Assembly: GCF_008831285.2 (NCBI RefSeq)
Contig: NC_045144.1
Location: 5,140,268 to 5,204,267, forward strand
From: Nymphaea colorata
Taxonomy: Eukaryota; Streptophyta; Magnoliopsida; Nymphaeales; Nymphaeaceae
Length of the DNA: 64,000 bases
Direction of reading: 5' to 3'
The notes beneath the pieces are model-generated. The model saw only the letters and a list, made by a program, of their open reading frames with translations. It ran no database searches and was not told where the DNA came from. A program made the position numbers and the translations under genes. Positions 43,629-55,659 of the stretch are shown in pieces. Numbering within the stretch: position 1 is the first letter of the stretch; each line of letters starts with the position of its first letter.

Positions 43629-45913
43629 TTGTAGATGAAGGCATTTGACTTGAAAAGAGAAAAAGATTCTAGAGAGAGAAAGTATGAGATTCATATATAT
43701 ATATGCATTCATATTGATACAAAAAATTTCAAAAGAGATATGCAAACATAGATGAAGAATGATAAAGAGAATCATCATGTGCACATCTATGTATATAACA
43801 TGTATATACATGTATGTCTTTATGAGACTAAAGATCAGTTAAATCATCCGACTTCAAGTTTGATATAGGCCGGAGGGTTGCTTGGACTCATACAAGAGCC
43901 TAAGCTAAGTCTCCAAAGCCATATTAAAAAGGAATCGTTTGAAAATATTTTTAAAACATAAAACATAGTTATTTCATTAGTTGCAAGGGAATATGTTTCT
44001 TCCACCGTTGGGTATGAAAAAAACTCAAACCACACGATAGAGTGCTCACTAGGGTTCTTAATCGGTCGATTAAAAGGAAACTAACGCAAAATGATATGAT
44101 AATGCACTTTATCATGAACAAATTCGTGAAGGTTCTTCTCGGACTGAACAAGCCCCAACCTCAAAAATTAATCAACATAACAATAAAGAGAGAATCTCAA
44201 ACCACACTCTCATTCTCACCGTGCATTCACATATAAATGAAAAATTAAGTAAGCATGCATTGATAGCATATAGACAATATTCAAGGAAGGAAAGCGATAG
44301 AGAGAGAGAGACCATGATGGGGGGAGAAAGAGAGAGAACATGATGGATTGAGGGAGAGAAAAAGTGTGATGTAAATAGAGATAGAACATGAGGTAACTAT
44401 GAAATGATATATCATTTCATCTTTCCATGCTCCCGGTGCACTAAAGCATAGCCTCTTATCTATAAAATAGAGATTGAGTGCTATCTTCTTTGGCCATGGT
44501 GAGATGAAGATGAGAAGAAAATAAAGACAATGTCATACTTAATGAAATAGAAAACATGATTTAAGCTTGAAATGAAAGATCATCTCATCTTTCCATGCTC
44601 CTGGTAAAGCCACTTGTCTCTAAAATAGAGATTGAGTGCTATCTCTTTTGGCCACGAGGAGATGAAGATGAGAAGAACATGAAAAATGAAAGATAATGCC
44701 ATATTTAATAAAATAGAAAGCATGATTTAAACTTGAAATGAAAGATTATCTCATCTTTCCATGCTCCCGGTGCACTTGAGCATAGCCTCTTGTATCTAAA
44801 ATAGAGATTGAGTGCCTTCTCTTTTGGCCATGGGGAGGCGAAGATGAGAAGAAAATAAAGAGAACAACAACCAAACTATATTTAATATAAAGAAATGGCA
44901 ATAATTACAAGAACATATTAATGAAGAGAAAGAACAATAACAACACTATAATCAAGAAAAGAAAGAACATGATTTAACATGAAATGGAAGATCATCTCAT
45001 CTTCTTATGTTCCCAGTGCACTCGAGCATAGCCTCTTAACTCTAAAATAGAGAGTGAGAGCTATGTCGTTTGGCCATGGGGAGAGGAAGAAGAGAGGAAA
45101 ATGAAGAAAGAAAGATGTGAAATATTGATTACATACCTCTGGCGAGAATAGCTTTTGGAAAAATGAACACCTTAGCTTGAAGATCCCCTTGAGTGAAGCT
45201 CTATGATGATGCCTCGAAGAGGGTTGTGGCTTACTCCAAGTTGAGGAGAAATGGAAAGAGGAAGAGAGAGAGAGAGAGAGAGAGCTCAAGAGAAACTCTA
45301 AGTCTTCAAGTGAGAATAAACTAGAGTTTCTCCCAAGGGCCAATCTTGCCCAAGAGGGTGGAAGTGAGGGGTATTTATAGAGGATTTTGGAGCCAAAACC
45401 CAAAATTTGATTTTTTTTTTGTAAAAGACTAAAATCGCCTTCTAAAAGGAGGCTTTTTTGTCAAAAGGAAGGGCAAATGGTTCTTGTTTACAAAAAAAGA
45501 CTAAATCGCCCTCTAAAAAGAGGTTCTTTGTCAAAAAGGAGGGGCAAATGGGTCTTGTTTACTAAAAAGACCAAAATCACTCTCTAAAAAGAGGTTCTTT
45601 GTCAAAAAAGAAGGGCAAATAAGTCTAGTTTACCAAAAAGACAAAAATCACTCTCTAAAAGGAGGTTCTTTGTCAAAAAGGAGGGGCAAAAGGGCCTTGT
45701 CCACCAAAAAGACTAAAATCACACTCTAAAAGGAGGTTTTTTTGTCAAAATGAAGGACAAATGGTTCTTAAATGCTTGATTTGGATTTGAACTTGGGTTT
45801 TTGGATCTAATTTGGATTTGGACTGTGGCTTTGGACTAATTTAGATTCAAAAATTGGGTTTTGTGTTTTTAATAAAAGAGGGCGTTCTTTTTGGAAAAAA
45901 TTGGGTGATTACA
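42439..45913 (-). repeat. G2 LTR (5' LTR in element sense)
   Basis: TGTTTGCATCCC to GGTGATTACA, 3475 bp. Longer than the partner mainly because the ~65-bp units at 45413-45770 are more numerous (about five). Matching features: TA array 43580-43623, ~180-bp units 44418-45090, TATA box 45372-45379. Confidence 0.95.
45413..45770. repeat. ~65-bp tandem repeats in G2 LTR U3
   Basis: Units of the form AAAAGACTAAAATCGCC / CTCTAAAAGGAGG / TCAAAAAGGAGGGGCAAATG / GGTCTTGTTTACC. About five here versus about three at 33490-33690. They lie just upstream of the TATA box in element sense, where promoter elements are expected. Confidence 0.85.
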
Positions 45914-48900
45914 ATAACAAAAAAATGAAAAAGAAACATTACCGACAGACACACACCTGTGCAACCATAACTCATGGTTGACATGTTGACTACTTAGAAG
46001 CGATGCTGCTGTCATAGATATTCAATCAAGCAACCTACAAGCTTGAGCAGTATAGATATGTAGTTCAAGGACTACATCAAGAATCTGACGCAACCAGTAG
46101 ATCGAAGAACTTGATCAAGTTTTATTTATCAGAAGAATTGAGCAAAGACAGAAAAAATAAAAAACCAAGCAGCTGTGTCAACAAAGCTCCTAAAGAACCC
46201 ATGCCACAATGAAAATGAAAATTAACATGACAAGAACTATGCTAGAAAACCACTAAAGCAGAAAATAAAATAAAAGGATTGAACTACTATAAATCAATCC
46301 AACAATTGCCCAACTCAGCAAAACTAAAATAATCTAACTAAGAAAGAATATGATCCTACTGAAAACAAATGAAACCAATAACCTTCACCTATACTGGACA
46401 AGTACAATACCTAAGGCATCTACTCAACTAACATGACATAAGAAGAAACTGAGTACTAACCTGGTCTAAAGAAATGAAGGACCCTGCTAAAGCAAAGACA
46501 CGACTGGATAGTTGATGACAATGAATAATACCTCCACCCTTGGCTGCTCATTTTTGTTATTGAAAAAAACATACGCCATCCAAGCGGAAAAAGGGTGAAG
46601 AAAGGCGGGGGTAGAGGAGAAAAAGATCGATCAGTGGAGATGGGTTAGGCAAGAGATATGGGGCTTTCCACCCCTCTTTCACCTTGGATAATTCCACCCC
46701 TCTTTCACCTTGGATAATAAAGGAACACTATATTTTGCAAAACTACCTATTGCAAAAAGGCTAATACGAAGATTGGATGAATCCATGGACAAAACCCATT
46801 ACACTTTGACAAAAATACTATAATTCAAAAATCGACCAGTTTTTTTGAAACGAGATAGGAGGTTTTTTATGACAGTCTCAACCCTAAGTCTAGGTTATGT
46901 TGTTGAAACCAGGTTGAAGACACTCAATTAAGAGGGAATAATGGATCAGGTTCTCAAATGATCTGCCTCTCCCAAGATAGAGGAAAAGATGGACAAATTA
47001 TTACATTAAGCATAATCGGCCTATGATTGAGGAGTTTCATCCATTCCAAGAACGGCCTAGTGGTTTGATAATGAAATGACAAACATCTTTGAAGACCAAG
47101 GGGATTGGTTTGTTCCTCATATGCCTAGGAGGCCTCAAAACATGACAAGAGATGTCAAGTTTTTACTTTGAAATAGTTCGAAATCATCAATTTAACTCAT
47201 AAACTTGAGTGCTTGTGTTGTGCAAATAACAAGCCATTCATTTATCCATAGTACTATACAAGCACGAGGATTAATTTTGCATCCATGTCATCGAATCTCT
47301 AAAAGGGAAATCATTCAATTTCTAAAATATGAACATAAAAGAATCACCATCAACATCTTAGGTAATCAAAAAGAGAAAAAGATATTCACCCCATAATTGT
47401 TCATCCACGAAAGATTGTCACATGTAATTCCTGTGAGTTCAACCTTCACGCTTTTCATCTCTTGGCAGGCACCTTTTGCATTTTTTTTATTTTAAATTTT
47501 TTTACATTCGACTTTTTGCCTTTTGAATTTCTTTTTTTTGCTTTTGATTTTTTTTTTCAAGCCGACCTTCACTTTTGAGGGAATACCTCACCATCCCAAA
47601 GGCTACTATGAAGCTCCACCCCTTTGGTGGATATGTGTAGTTTTATCACGTGTCCCACCCGATTCAACTTACGGTATTCGATGAGCAAAAGGTTTATAAG
47701 TCATTATCTTCGCGGAATAGACATAAATCACCTACATGTCTACCGGGTACTCTTGATTACTAACCTAGAGGAACGACTGCACAAGCCCCGAGCCCATCTC
47801 TCGACTCTCATTTTGCTACCTGCCAAGATCTTGTAGAGCATTGTGGCTTCTCTCTCGGGATATTTTCCTCCTAAATCCTTGTAGATGCTTAATCGCCAAA
47901 GTCAATTGCATTTCCAAGTCTTGACTTCCTCAGCTTCATAGTATTTTTCTTTATTGCACATATCCTAGATTTTTCATTTTTTCTCTTCGATTGATTGGTA
48001 ACAAGAACTTGAAATTTTCTCCTTTCACTCAGGGAGGAACTAAAGATATAGCAAAGACATAATATTGTGTGAGAAGACAATTTTAAAAGGCTTTTAAGTA
48101 AAATTTAAAATTTTCTCTTTTACAAAAGTTTTTGACCCCAAATATTATGTCACCAGGAGGAAGGAACTCTACTCACTAAAGAAAGGGTGATTTCAAAATG
48201 AGATGGGTTGCTTTGTAGAATAACGAATTTCACCAAGCTCCCATAAAAGTAGAGCCTTTTACACAAAATGGTGATCAAAGGGTGACCAATTTCCATAACA
48301 TTAGGTAATCAACTGAGTGGAAATTTCGGAATTGGTTTGAGTTAAGGTCTTCTTTTTTCTCGAAGGAAGCCCATGATAAACCAATCATACGCAGCCGAAT
48401 TTATAAAATCATTGGGTAAATGACAATGGAAACTATGGGTTTGGAATTTGCTTGACTCAGAATGTAAGGCTATCCCCCAAAGTTTTGACTGGTTTTGTGT
48501 TTAGGTTACACAAGGACTTTGTGAAATGATGATTTTGCAAAATGATAACAAAACAAGGGACAAGTTCTCCTCGAAGTCTCTTCCTAAAAATAGAGCCTTG
48601 TGGTGGACAAAATTCCTCAAATTCTCATGTTGTAAGGTTTCCTTGCAGAGGGTTTGATCATTGATTTCCAAACAAAAATGTCTACACTAACAACTCACTC
48701 TTCTAGCCAACTACAAGGCCACTTTCAAGGCCGAGTGAGACTGGATTGAATGGTTTGAAATGCCTTTAATCAAAGCTCATGTGCAAGATCAAAGAAATGG
48801 CTCCCCAATATTTCTCTGCCCATGCATATACCTAGAAATGCCCTAAGAATATGACTCAAATTATGGTTTTACTATCTAAAAATCATTCAAAAAGGTATGA

Positions 48901-49160
48901 TAAACCATAGACTACACCCATGCCTAGATAGCACAAACTGAACTTGCTAAGATGCAACCCTGTTAGCATGAACACCAAAAAGCAAAATGCATAAATCAAA
49001 GCAAAACCACCCTGGACGTCCTAAAATGAGAAAGTCTAAAACCTGCTTAGGCCACTACTTAATGAATTCTTGCTATATCTTCAAAAATAACGAAGGAAAA
49101 TGAATTGATAAAGCGAACAGGTAGCCACATCGAGCATGTACAGAGAGAAAGAGGGAGATG

Positions 49161-49267
49161 ACCAGAATGGCTTGGGCACCAAGAGCCAAGTCTTTCAACA
49201 TGCCTGTCCAACTCCTCATTCCTCCATCAAGCAGAACTAGAACTTTACCAGCGATAGCTTGAACAAC
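49161..49267 (-). pseudogene. Glycolate / 2-hydroxy-acid oxidase exon (copy 2, second exon)
   Basis: VVQAIAGKVLVLLDGG then MRSWTGMLKDLALGAQAILV after a TAG acceptor. Shares the damaged WTG with copy 1, so that lesion predates the duplication, and adds Arg-to-Ser just before it. ALGAQAILV is closer to the functional family sequence than in copy 1. Confidence 0.83.
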
Positions 49268-49410
49268 CTATGCTTGAAATAGGAAGACCAACAAGGAGGG
49301 GAATTATGCATCTCTTAAACGTGTTAACAGCTTGTCAGGGGATGGACAAAATGGATAGAAAAGCTTTTTTTTGTCAAGAAATAGCCATTTCAGAATCATT
49401 TGAGGTGAAT

Positions 49411-49475
49411 CGACGTTACCTCCTCAGGAGCTGAAACTGCAGCAGGTGCACAGTTGGCGACCACCATGATTCGAA
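49411..49475 (-). pseudogene. Glycolate / 2-hydroxy-acid oxidase exon (copy 2, first exon, deleted)
   Basis: Aligns with 28380-28493 but the VDGIIV portion (about 80 bp) is missing and four bases inside RQLDC are deleted, breaking the frame: only SNHGG-RQL and APAAVSAPEE can be followed. The GTAACG donor is retained. Confidence 0.75.
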
Positions 49476-49790
49476 CAGGAGAGAGCCATTTCCATCCCAT
49501 TGTTAATGTTCATACAGCCACCATGCCAAGAAAGTTGCTTGTTAGACACATGAAATTAAAGATCACCTTTTTTCATAAACTAGGTGGGATTCCTACAACA
49601 ATTCGCTCCTAACATCCTCTTTCGAAAGCTTTTGTCGCAGCATCTTAAAACTCATTTACTGGTTATTTTGTTGGCAAACTCGATTCATGTGAAATGGTTA
49701 ATTTGCAAGATCATTTTGGATTCAGTCCTCAACTTTGTTCTTCAATGTTACCCAGGAATGAGCCCCAAAGTACTTGATAACAACCGATTA

Positions 49791-50091
49791 GCGGTTATTC
49801 TGACCATTCAAAAATGAGATATCTGCAAAAGAAATATGAAATTTAAACAACAATGCTCCAATGAAGGATATCCCTTCATCACATGCTTGGATTGAGCTAA
49901 AAAACACTTTTTGTTATTGCGACCCAATGAATTTCTCCTCTATCACCTCTGTCTTTTTCTTGACTTAAGACTTATATTTTTCAGATCGCATATCTGCGTA
50001 AATTCAAATTTGTCGTACATGTTCTTGTGTAAATCACTTATAGACACTACTGTATATGCAATTAAATCAAGCAATCAAGAGAAGAGGGGCG
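49791..50091. other. Unique spacer right of the duplication
   Basis: Homology between the two copies stops near 49790. AT-rich, no recognised feature. Confidence 0.5.
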
Positions 50092-50273
50092 ACCAACACC
50101 ATCAGCATGATGCTCCCATCTGCCACTAACTTGACGCCGTCAATGGGTCAGAAGATGGTGAGACCTCTGACGACGTTGCCCATGTACGTATTGTTGATGC
50201 CGGTGGCGGTGAGTAAATCCACTAGTCCTTGCTCTCCTAGCTTGGACATGAGGAAGGTGAGGTTGAGCTAAGG
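50092..50273 (-). pseudogene. Fasciclin-like (FAS1) protein fragment
   Basis: Minus strand reads LNLTFLMSKLGEQGLVDLL, then TATGINNTYMGNVVRGLTIF, a TGA, and PIDGVKLVADGSI. The pattern NLT..MSK.G...FADLL.A.G...T......GLT.F.P.D is the FAS1 domain of plant fasciclin-like arabinogalactan proteins. The stop replaces a Cys or Val-like position. G+C is higher than in the neighbourhood, typical of intronless FLA genes. Truncated on both sides. Confidence 0.55.
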
Positions 50274-50654
50274 CTGGGCGTCGGGCCGTGCCGGCCCGGC
50301 CCGGCCCGGTATGGGCTGGGTTTGGGCCGAGAAAAACCCAGCCCGGACCGGGCCCGGGCCCGACAGCGGGACAGGGCCGGGCCAGGGCCGGATAGGCCGC
50401 CCCGGTGGCGGCCCGGTCGGCCCGACGGGCTCCCTCCCCCTTCGGCCTTCCCCACTTCCTGTCTCCTTCCCCCTTCCCGTGTCAGTTCCCCCTCCCCTTC
50501 CCAGTTCCCCCCGACGGGCTCCCTTCCCCACTTCCCGTCTCCTTCCCCCTTCCCGTCTTCCTCCCCCTTCCCCTTCCCAGTTCCCCCTCCACTTCCCAGT
50601 TCCCCCCATGGGCTCCCTCCAAGTAGGTCGGTTCTTGTCCCCCTCTCTTTTCCC

Positions 50655-50693
<39 letters not shown>

Positions 50694-50700
50694 ATAAGGT
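50268..50700. repeat. GC-rich repeat fragment and CT-rich tract
   Basis: 50268-50420 consists of GGCCCGG/GGGCCGGG words (GGGCGTCGGGCCGTGCC at the start), similar to the hAT-type repeat at 13790. It is followed by a pyrimidine minisatellite (CCCCTTCCCGTCTCCTTCC units, 50430-50610) and (CT)n at 50657-50691. The many open frames are compositional artefacts. Confidence 0.6.
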
Positions 50701-50882
50701 ATGTATGTGGCTCACCCAAAAAGGGAACAGCATAAAGCCTGGCCAAGAACAAGCCAGCTCATCGTCGCCCGAATCTTCCTGCATTAAACAATCACATCAA
50801 CCATTAAAGAAATTGTAGGGGCATAATTCTGACGATTGGAGCAGAAATCAAACTTTCATAATATATATATATATATATATAT

Positions 50883-51634
50883 AAACCAAACTGTTGGGTC
50901 ATGAATAAAAACTAGGCGTTAATCTTGATGTTTATGTTTTTTTTTTTCAATTTAATTGCACTGGTATGATCTAAGAATAGGTTGAAGCAAAACATATGTT
51001 AAGTTGATCATTTGTTAGATGGTAAGTATGTTTTTATGATAAGAAAAAAATGAATGGCCCTCATAACATCAACATTTTGATAATAAATAAAATCTACATT
51101 TTTCCTAAAACAACTTAAATGAAAGTATGTTTTTATAAATATATTACTATGTTTATATTTTATTTAAAAATCATTCTTAGCAAAAAAATAAAAGGACTGG
51201 TTATCCCTGACCTAAGCGTCTAGTTTCTGCTAATCTCTCTCTCTCTCACTCTCTCTCTCTATATATATATATACAGAGAGAGAGAGAGAGAGAGAGAAGT
51301 CAGGGATAAAGACCAGACCAATAAATTTGTTATTAAAATGTATTTTAAATAGAATATGCACATCCTAAAATTTTTGTAAATACTAATTTATCATAAAAGA
51401 AGTTTTAATTTAAGTTGTTTTTCAACAAAATGTTTTTCTGCTAGTAAAATTTTGATGTTATAAAAGTAATTGATTTGACTCAAAAAATAATTAACTTAAT
51501 ATGTCTATTTCATTAAAGCCTTCTTTAGATTATATCATTGTGATTGGTTTGTGCAAAAAAGCTCTAAGCCATCTATTTTCAAGACTTTAGTTTTAGTTTT
51601 GTCCCTGCCCTAGTTGTCTGGGATTTATTAATTA
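50883..51634. mobile_element. Foldback element with ~300-bp inverted arms
   Basis: Left arm about 50930-51214, right arm about 51296-51590, inverse of each other with small gaps: e.g. ATAACATCAACATTTTG (51063) versus inverse of CAAAATTTTGATGTTAT (51447), and GGTTATCCCTGAC (51200) versus GTCAGGGATAAAGACC (51299). The centre is (TC)n-(TA)n-(GA)n, itself palindromic. The element is bordered by TA arrays, suggesting TA-targeted insertion. Non-coding. Confidence 0.75.
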
Positions 51635-51851
<217 letters not shown>

Positions 51852-52287
51852 TGTGTGCACCTAATAATTTATGCGTGTGCACATGCATGCATTGTAGCTG
51901 AGCCAGACGTATAAGCGAGGAGTGCATATGTGATCTCTCTTCACTTTCCAAAACCTCTATATGTGAACACAAACTTGTTAGTGCCCTTAGAGGGAGAGAG
52001 AGAGAGAGACCTGATTCAAATGGACTCTCACTTTTTTCCGAAGAAAGCTAATTTCCTTTTAGGATGTGTGAATGAGACGACGCAACCGGATATTTTTACA
52101 ATTTTTTCAAAAATGGTTGTGAAATATTTGTCAATTCACTTCTTTTAATATTAATTAGCATCCCTTTAACGCGATTGCATTGATTGTTCTAAGAGTGGTA
52201 AAGCCATGATAAGTCAGTTCTGTACATTTGGAGATTAATCGTGAACGAATAGGCATTAAAAACTTTCTAATTGATGTACATGTTGCA

Positions 52288-52322
<35 letters not shown>

Positions 52323-52481
52323 CTACATGTGGAAAGAATATCAGGCTACTTATTTTATCTAAAGAATTGAGGTATCTATGAATGTTTAAGACAAAGAAGA
52401 TGGCTTCCCTGAATTTTTTGAAGTTCCTCATGTTCTACATTCATGTGGCAAATGCCAACACCTCCAAAAGAAAAACATTTA
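51852..52481. other. Intergenic DNA with TA array
   Basis: (TA)n at 52291-52321; GA tract at 51992-52008. No gene seen. The TTA at 52479-52481 is the left Harbinger target duplication. Confidence 0.5.
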
Positions 52482-52506
52482 GGGCCCGTTTGATGGGCGG
52501 GTGAAA
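52482..52506 (+). repeat. Left terminal inverted repeat of Harbinger element
   Basis: Exact inverse of 58058-58082; preceded by TTA (52479-52481). Confidence 0.97.
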
Positions 52507-54503
52507 GTGGGCGGGGGAGGAAGAATTTGTACAGACGGGTGAAATTTCACCCGCCCGGTTGAGAACCCATCAAACGGGGTGGAATTTCACCCGTTTAACC
52601 GAAAAGGGAGCGGGTGGAATTCCACCCACTCGAAAGTCCGAGCTCAGAGCTCGTACTTTCGAGCAGGTGAAATTTCACCCGCTCGAAATATACCCATTGT
52701 AATCTTCCACAGCGCTCGAAGTCCCTTCGCAACGCACGACCTCCCTCCGCAAGTCCTCCTCCCTCGTGCCTTCTCACTGCCAGGTCTCACCGTCGACCGT
52801 CGCAACACCCTCAAGCGGCCGGCGTCCGACATTTTTCTGCCGGTATATCTCTCTGTCGCTCTCTCTCTCTCTCTCTCTCTCTCTCCCCGTCGCTAGCTGC
52901 CCACATTTTCCCCCTTTCTTGCGCACATTTCCCCCCTTTTTCTGTGCTGGGTAGCACCCTCAAACGCCCCCATTTTTTTTCCCCCTTGAACGCCCGGCAA
53001 CGGACATTTTTCCCCATTTTTCTTTCTGCCTCACAGTCCCAACTTCTTAGACTGAAACCATACGTGGCTGAAGTTATCTCTGTGCCTCATCGTCCGTGCC
53101 TACTCACCCTATTTGGGAGTAGTTAATGATGGCAAAGGAACAACCATGAGAACACGCAATCGATTTGGGAACCTCCCCATCCGGCGAATTCCAGAAAATC
53201 CAAATCCAAAGAGATGACACTGTTAGACGCCATAATCTTCACTCCTCCATTTCCGCTTTTTGTATCTTTGATTTGTGTGGTTCTTTTGTTTTTGTTTTCT
53301 TTAATTTTATGTTTTGTTTCTCTTGTTGGGTGTTCACATTTCTTGGTTTTGTTGCTGCTATGTCCTTTCTTTTTCATTTATGTTCCAAGTTTGTGGTCAT
53401 TGTGGGTGTTCTCTTGGTGCCTTTTTGCTTTCTCCACGATTGTGGGAAAAGCTCATGTTTTCTAATTATATGCGGCAGTCGGTGTAAACGAGCAGCTAAG
53501 TAATAGAAGAATTGTAGTTATCCTTATCGTTCTTGAAGTTCTGCAGTTTACTTCGAAGTTTTTGATCTTGGTGTTATTTTATTTGGAGAATGGAAATGGA
53601 GAACAGTTTCCGCTTTCTTGCTGTTTCTGCTCCGTGATCCCACGCCTTTTCACTCTTTGTTCTTGGTGAGATATCTATATACAGTCGGCATTGATTATGT
53701 TTGGCAGGAGTGGTGGGGTGTTGATTTTGAGATCAAAAACCATGCTCGCCATATTGCTAATCTGGAACCTGGTTTTACCAATATTTGTAACAGTGCCGAG
53801 TGAGATTCAGTTTTCCTGAAACCTGCGATAGTCCCTGTCTCTGTCTGAAAACCAACATTCACAACTTGAGCACTAAAGCGTTAGTGTGATCAAGGGGCCT
53901 TGTGCTACTAAGTGAATAACAGGGGACGTCTTCTCATGAAGAAAACTAGATAAGCTGGGATATTGTGAATGTAGGTGCTGGGATCTATCTTGTTTTATCT
54001 GAAGCTTATGTCTTCTTGGTTTTGTTACTGCTATGTCCTTTCTTTTTCATTTATATAAAGTAACAGAGGATCTTATCAGATTTTTTAATCACAGATATGT
54101 ATATGTTTATAGAAATGTATATGTTTATACTTTATATAAAGTATGAAGTTATAAACATATGTTTATAATTACAGATATGTACATGTTTGCTTGCGTGACA
54201 ATGCACAAGCTTTGGTTGAAGAGGTGTGATGCATGTTTCCTTCTTACTGTGATGCATGTTTTCTTGGTGCCTATTATAAACTCTGTGATGCTTTCTTATA
54301 TAGGTTTAATTTTGAGATGAATTTCCTTTCTTTTTTGTGTATCAAAGGTCTAGTTATGCTTTTAATTGGCAATGGTGGGAACCTTATGTCATGCTTTTTC
54401 TTTTGGTTTCTGATGCTCCTTTGTCGTTGTTTCTCGTACAACTGTTCTTCATGCTAGATTTATATTACTGTTACTGTGAAGAATTATTATACAAAACGTT
54501 ACC
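52507..54503 (+). promoter_or_regulatory. Harbinger 5' region, non-coding
   Basis: Subterminal palindromes with GGTGGAATTTCACCCG (to 52690), a CT tract (52856-52886), then an AT/T-rich stretch resembling a long 5' UTR or intron. Tandem ATGTTTATA words occur at 54090-54190. Open frames here have no recognisable domain. The promoter for the Myb-like gene is presumably in this part, not located. Confidence 0.5.
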
Positions 54504-55450
54504 ATGGAAGACAGCGGTCCTTCAAGAGAAAATCTTACGTGGACTGAACCACAAATGGATTACTTAGTCCAGCTTCTTGTGGAGCAGTCACGCATCCCTG
54601 GCATGAAATCCGGCGAGGTTTAAAGCCCAAAGCACACACAACTATTGAAAAAGGAATGATGGATAGATTCGGTCCAGAATTTACGAAAGACAAAATAAAA
54701 AAAAAATTGAAGTATTCCAAACCCAACTTGACAGTGATGAAGGAAATGTTGAACACAAGTGGGTTTGGCTATGACCCAATTAACAAATGCATTGAGGTCG
54801 ACCCCCAAGTATGGAACGACTACATTGAGGTAAATTATAAAATTAATATTGTTAGGTTTTGTCTCACATGTATTTGCTTCTGCAATATTTGAACACATGA
54901 ATTTTTTCAGAAATATCCAAATAGGAAAAAGTACAGAGGTCCAAAAGTCTGGAGATACTATGATGAGTTCGCCGAGGTATATGGCAAATCTCAAGCAAGT
55001 GGGCAAAACGCAGTCACATTAAACAACGTGCTAGAAGCTGAGACTGAACCACTCCCATGTACACCTGTATCTCAGACATCACCTTCGTACATGCAGCCTG
55101 ATAGTGAACAGTCATTTACACAGTCGCCACTACCTACAACTGAGAATCCGACAACCAATACAAGTACACGTAGGTCAAAACGGAACAGGTCAACCAATGA
55201 TGACATGTATTACAATTTGTTGAACGGTATAGCTAAAAATGTGGACTCCCTCACACATACTTCTAGAGGGTTTCAATATGTCAAATGTTGTGAAATTTTA
55301 CAAGAGATGGTGGACACAGGGCTACTAGATAGTCATACGAGACTGATGAGTCTGGACCTGTTAGGAGAGGGAACCAATTCCATGATCTTTCTCAACATTC
55401 CACCTGAAGACCGGCTGACATGGTTGTCGCGTAGACTTGGTGATTTATAG
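54504..55450 (+). pseudogene. Harbinger Myb/SANT-like DNA-binding protein gene
   Basis: Exon 1, 54504-54829, starts MEDSGPSRENLTWTEPQMDY and continues, after a frame slip, with GMMDRFGPEFTKDKIKKKLK and LNTSGFGYDPINKCIEVDP, VWNDYIE: the Myb/SANT-like (PF12776) pattern found in plant Harbinger accessory proteins. A GT donor at 54830 and AG at 54909-54910 join it to exon 2, 54911-55450 (KYPNRKKYRGPKVWRYYDEF, then a Thr/Ser/Pro-rich spacer and a C-terminal RLTWLSRRLGDL). One G appears missing in GAGG before TTTAAAG (about 54615-54620), giving a stop at 54621. It normally binds the ends and assists transposase. Confidence 0.85.
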
Positions 55451-55659
55451 GTAAGATTCCATGTTTGTTAGTTTAATTATTTGTATGTTTCATTTGGCAC
55501 AATAACATTTGTTGTGTGTTTTTCTTTTTATTCCATGAACATCCATGTAGTGAGAAATTGTTGCAATGTATATGCAGTTTAGTCGAAATGATTGATTTTG
55601 ACATGTTCGATGACGACGATGAATGAGTGCTTTTCATCATTCGAATGGTTTTTGTCTTC

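Larger units (their letters stand above)
30495..45913 (-). mobile_element. Ty3/Gypsy Tat-lineage LTR retrotransposon G2 (full span)
   Basis: 15.4-kb minus-strand element: LTRs at 30495-33834 and 42439-45913, with target duplication ATAAC on both sides (30490-30494, 45914-45918). The uninterrupted target is in the paralogous segment at about 18450-18470. Internal order from right to left: primer site, PMD-like ORF1, gag, protease, linker, RT, two RNase H domains, integrase, tandem repeats, polypurine tract. Frameshifts, stops and loss of the gag core show it is inactive; visible LTR differences imply a fairly old insertion. Confidence 0.96.
45919..49790. repeat. Duplicated segment, copy 2, right part (B2)
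   Basis: Colinear with 23908-28833, without the MITE and with 45970-46020 (CATGGTTGACATGTTGACTA) that copy 1 lost next to the Copia element. A 30-bp tandem repeat sits at 46671-46722. Contains the glycolate oxidase exons; no other gene recognised in 46020-49160. Confidence 0.9.

Noticed and set aside
50237-50784. Several long ORFs on both strands
   Set aside because: GC-rich repeat and pyrimidine minisatellite; no domain and all six frames are similarly open.
53165-53503. 112-codon hydrophobic ORF inside the Harbinger element
   Set aside because: T-rich sequence giving Phe/Val/Leu/Cys runs; no recognisable protein, more likely leader or intron.
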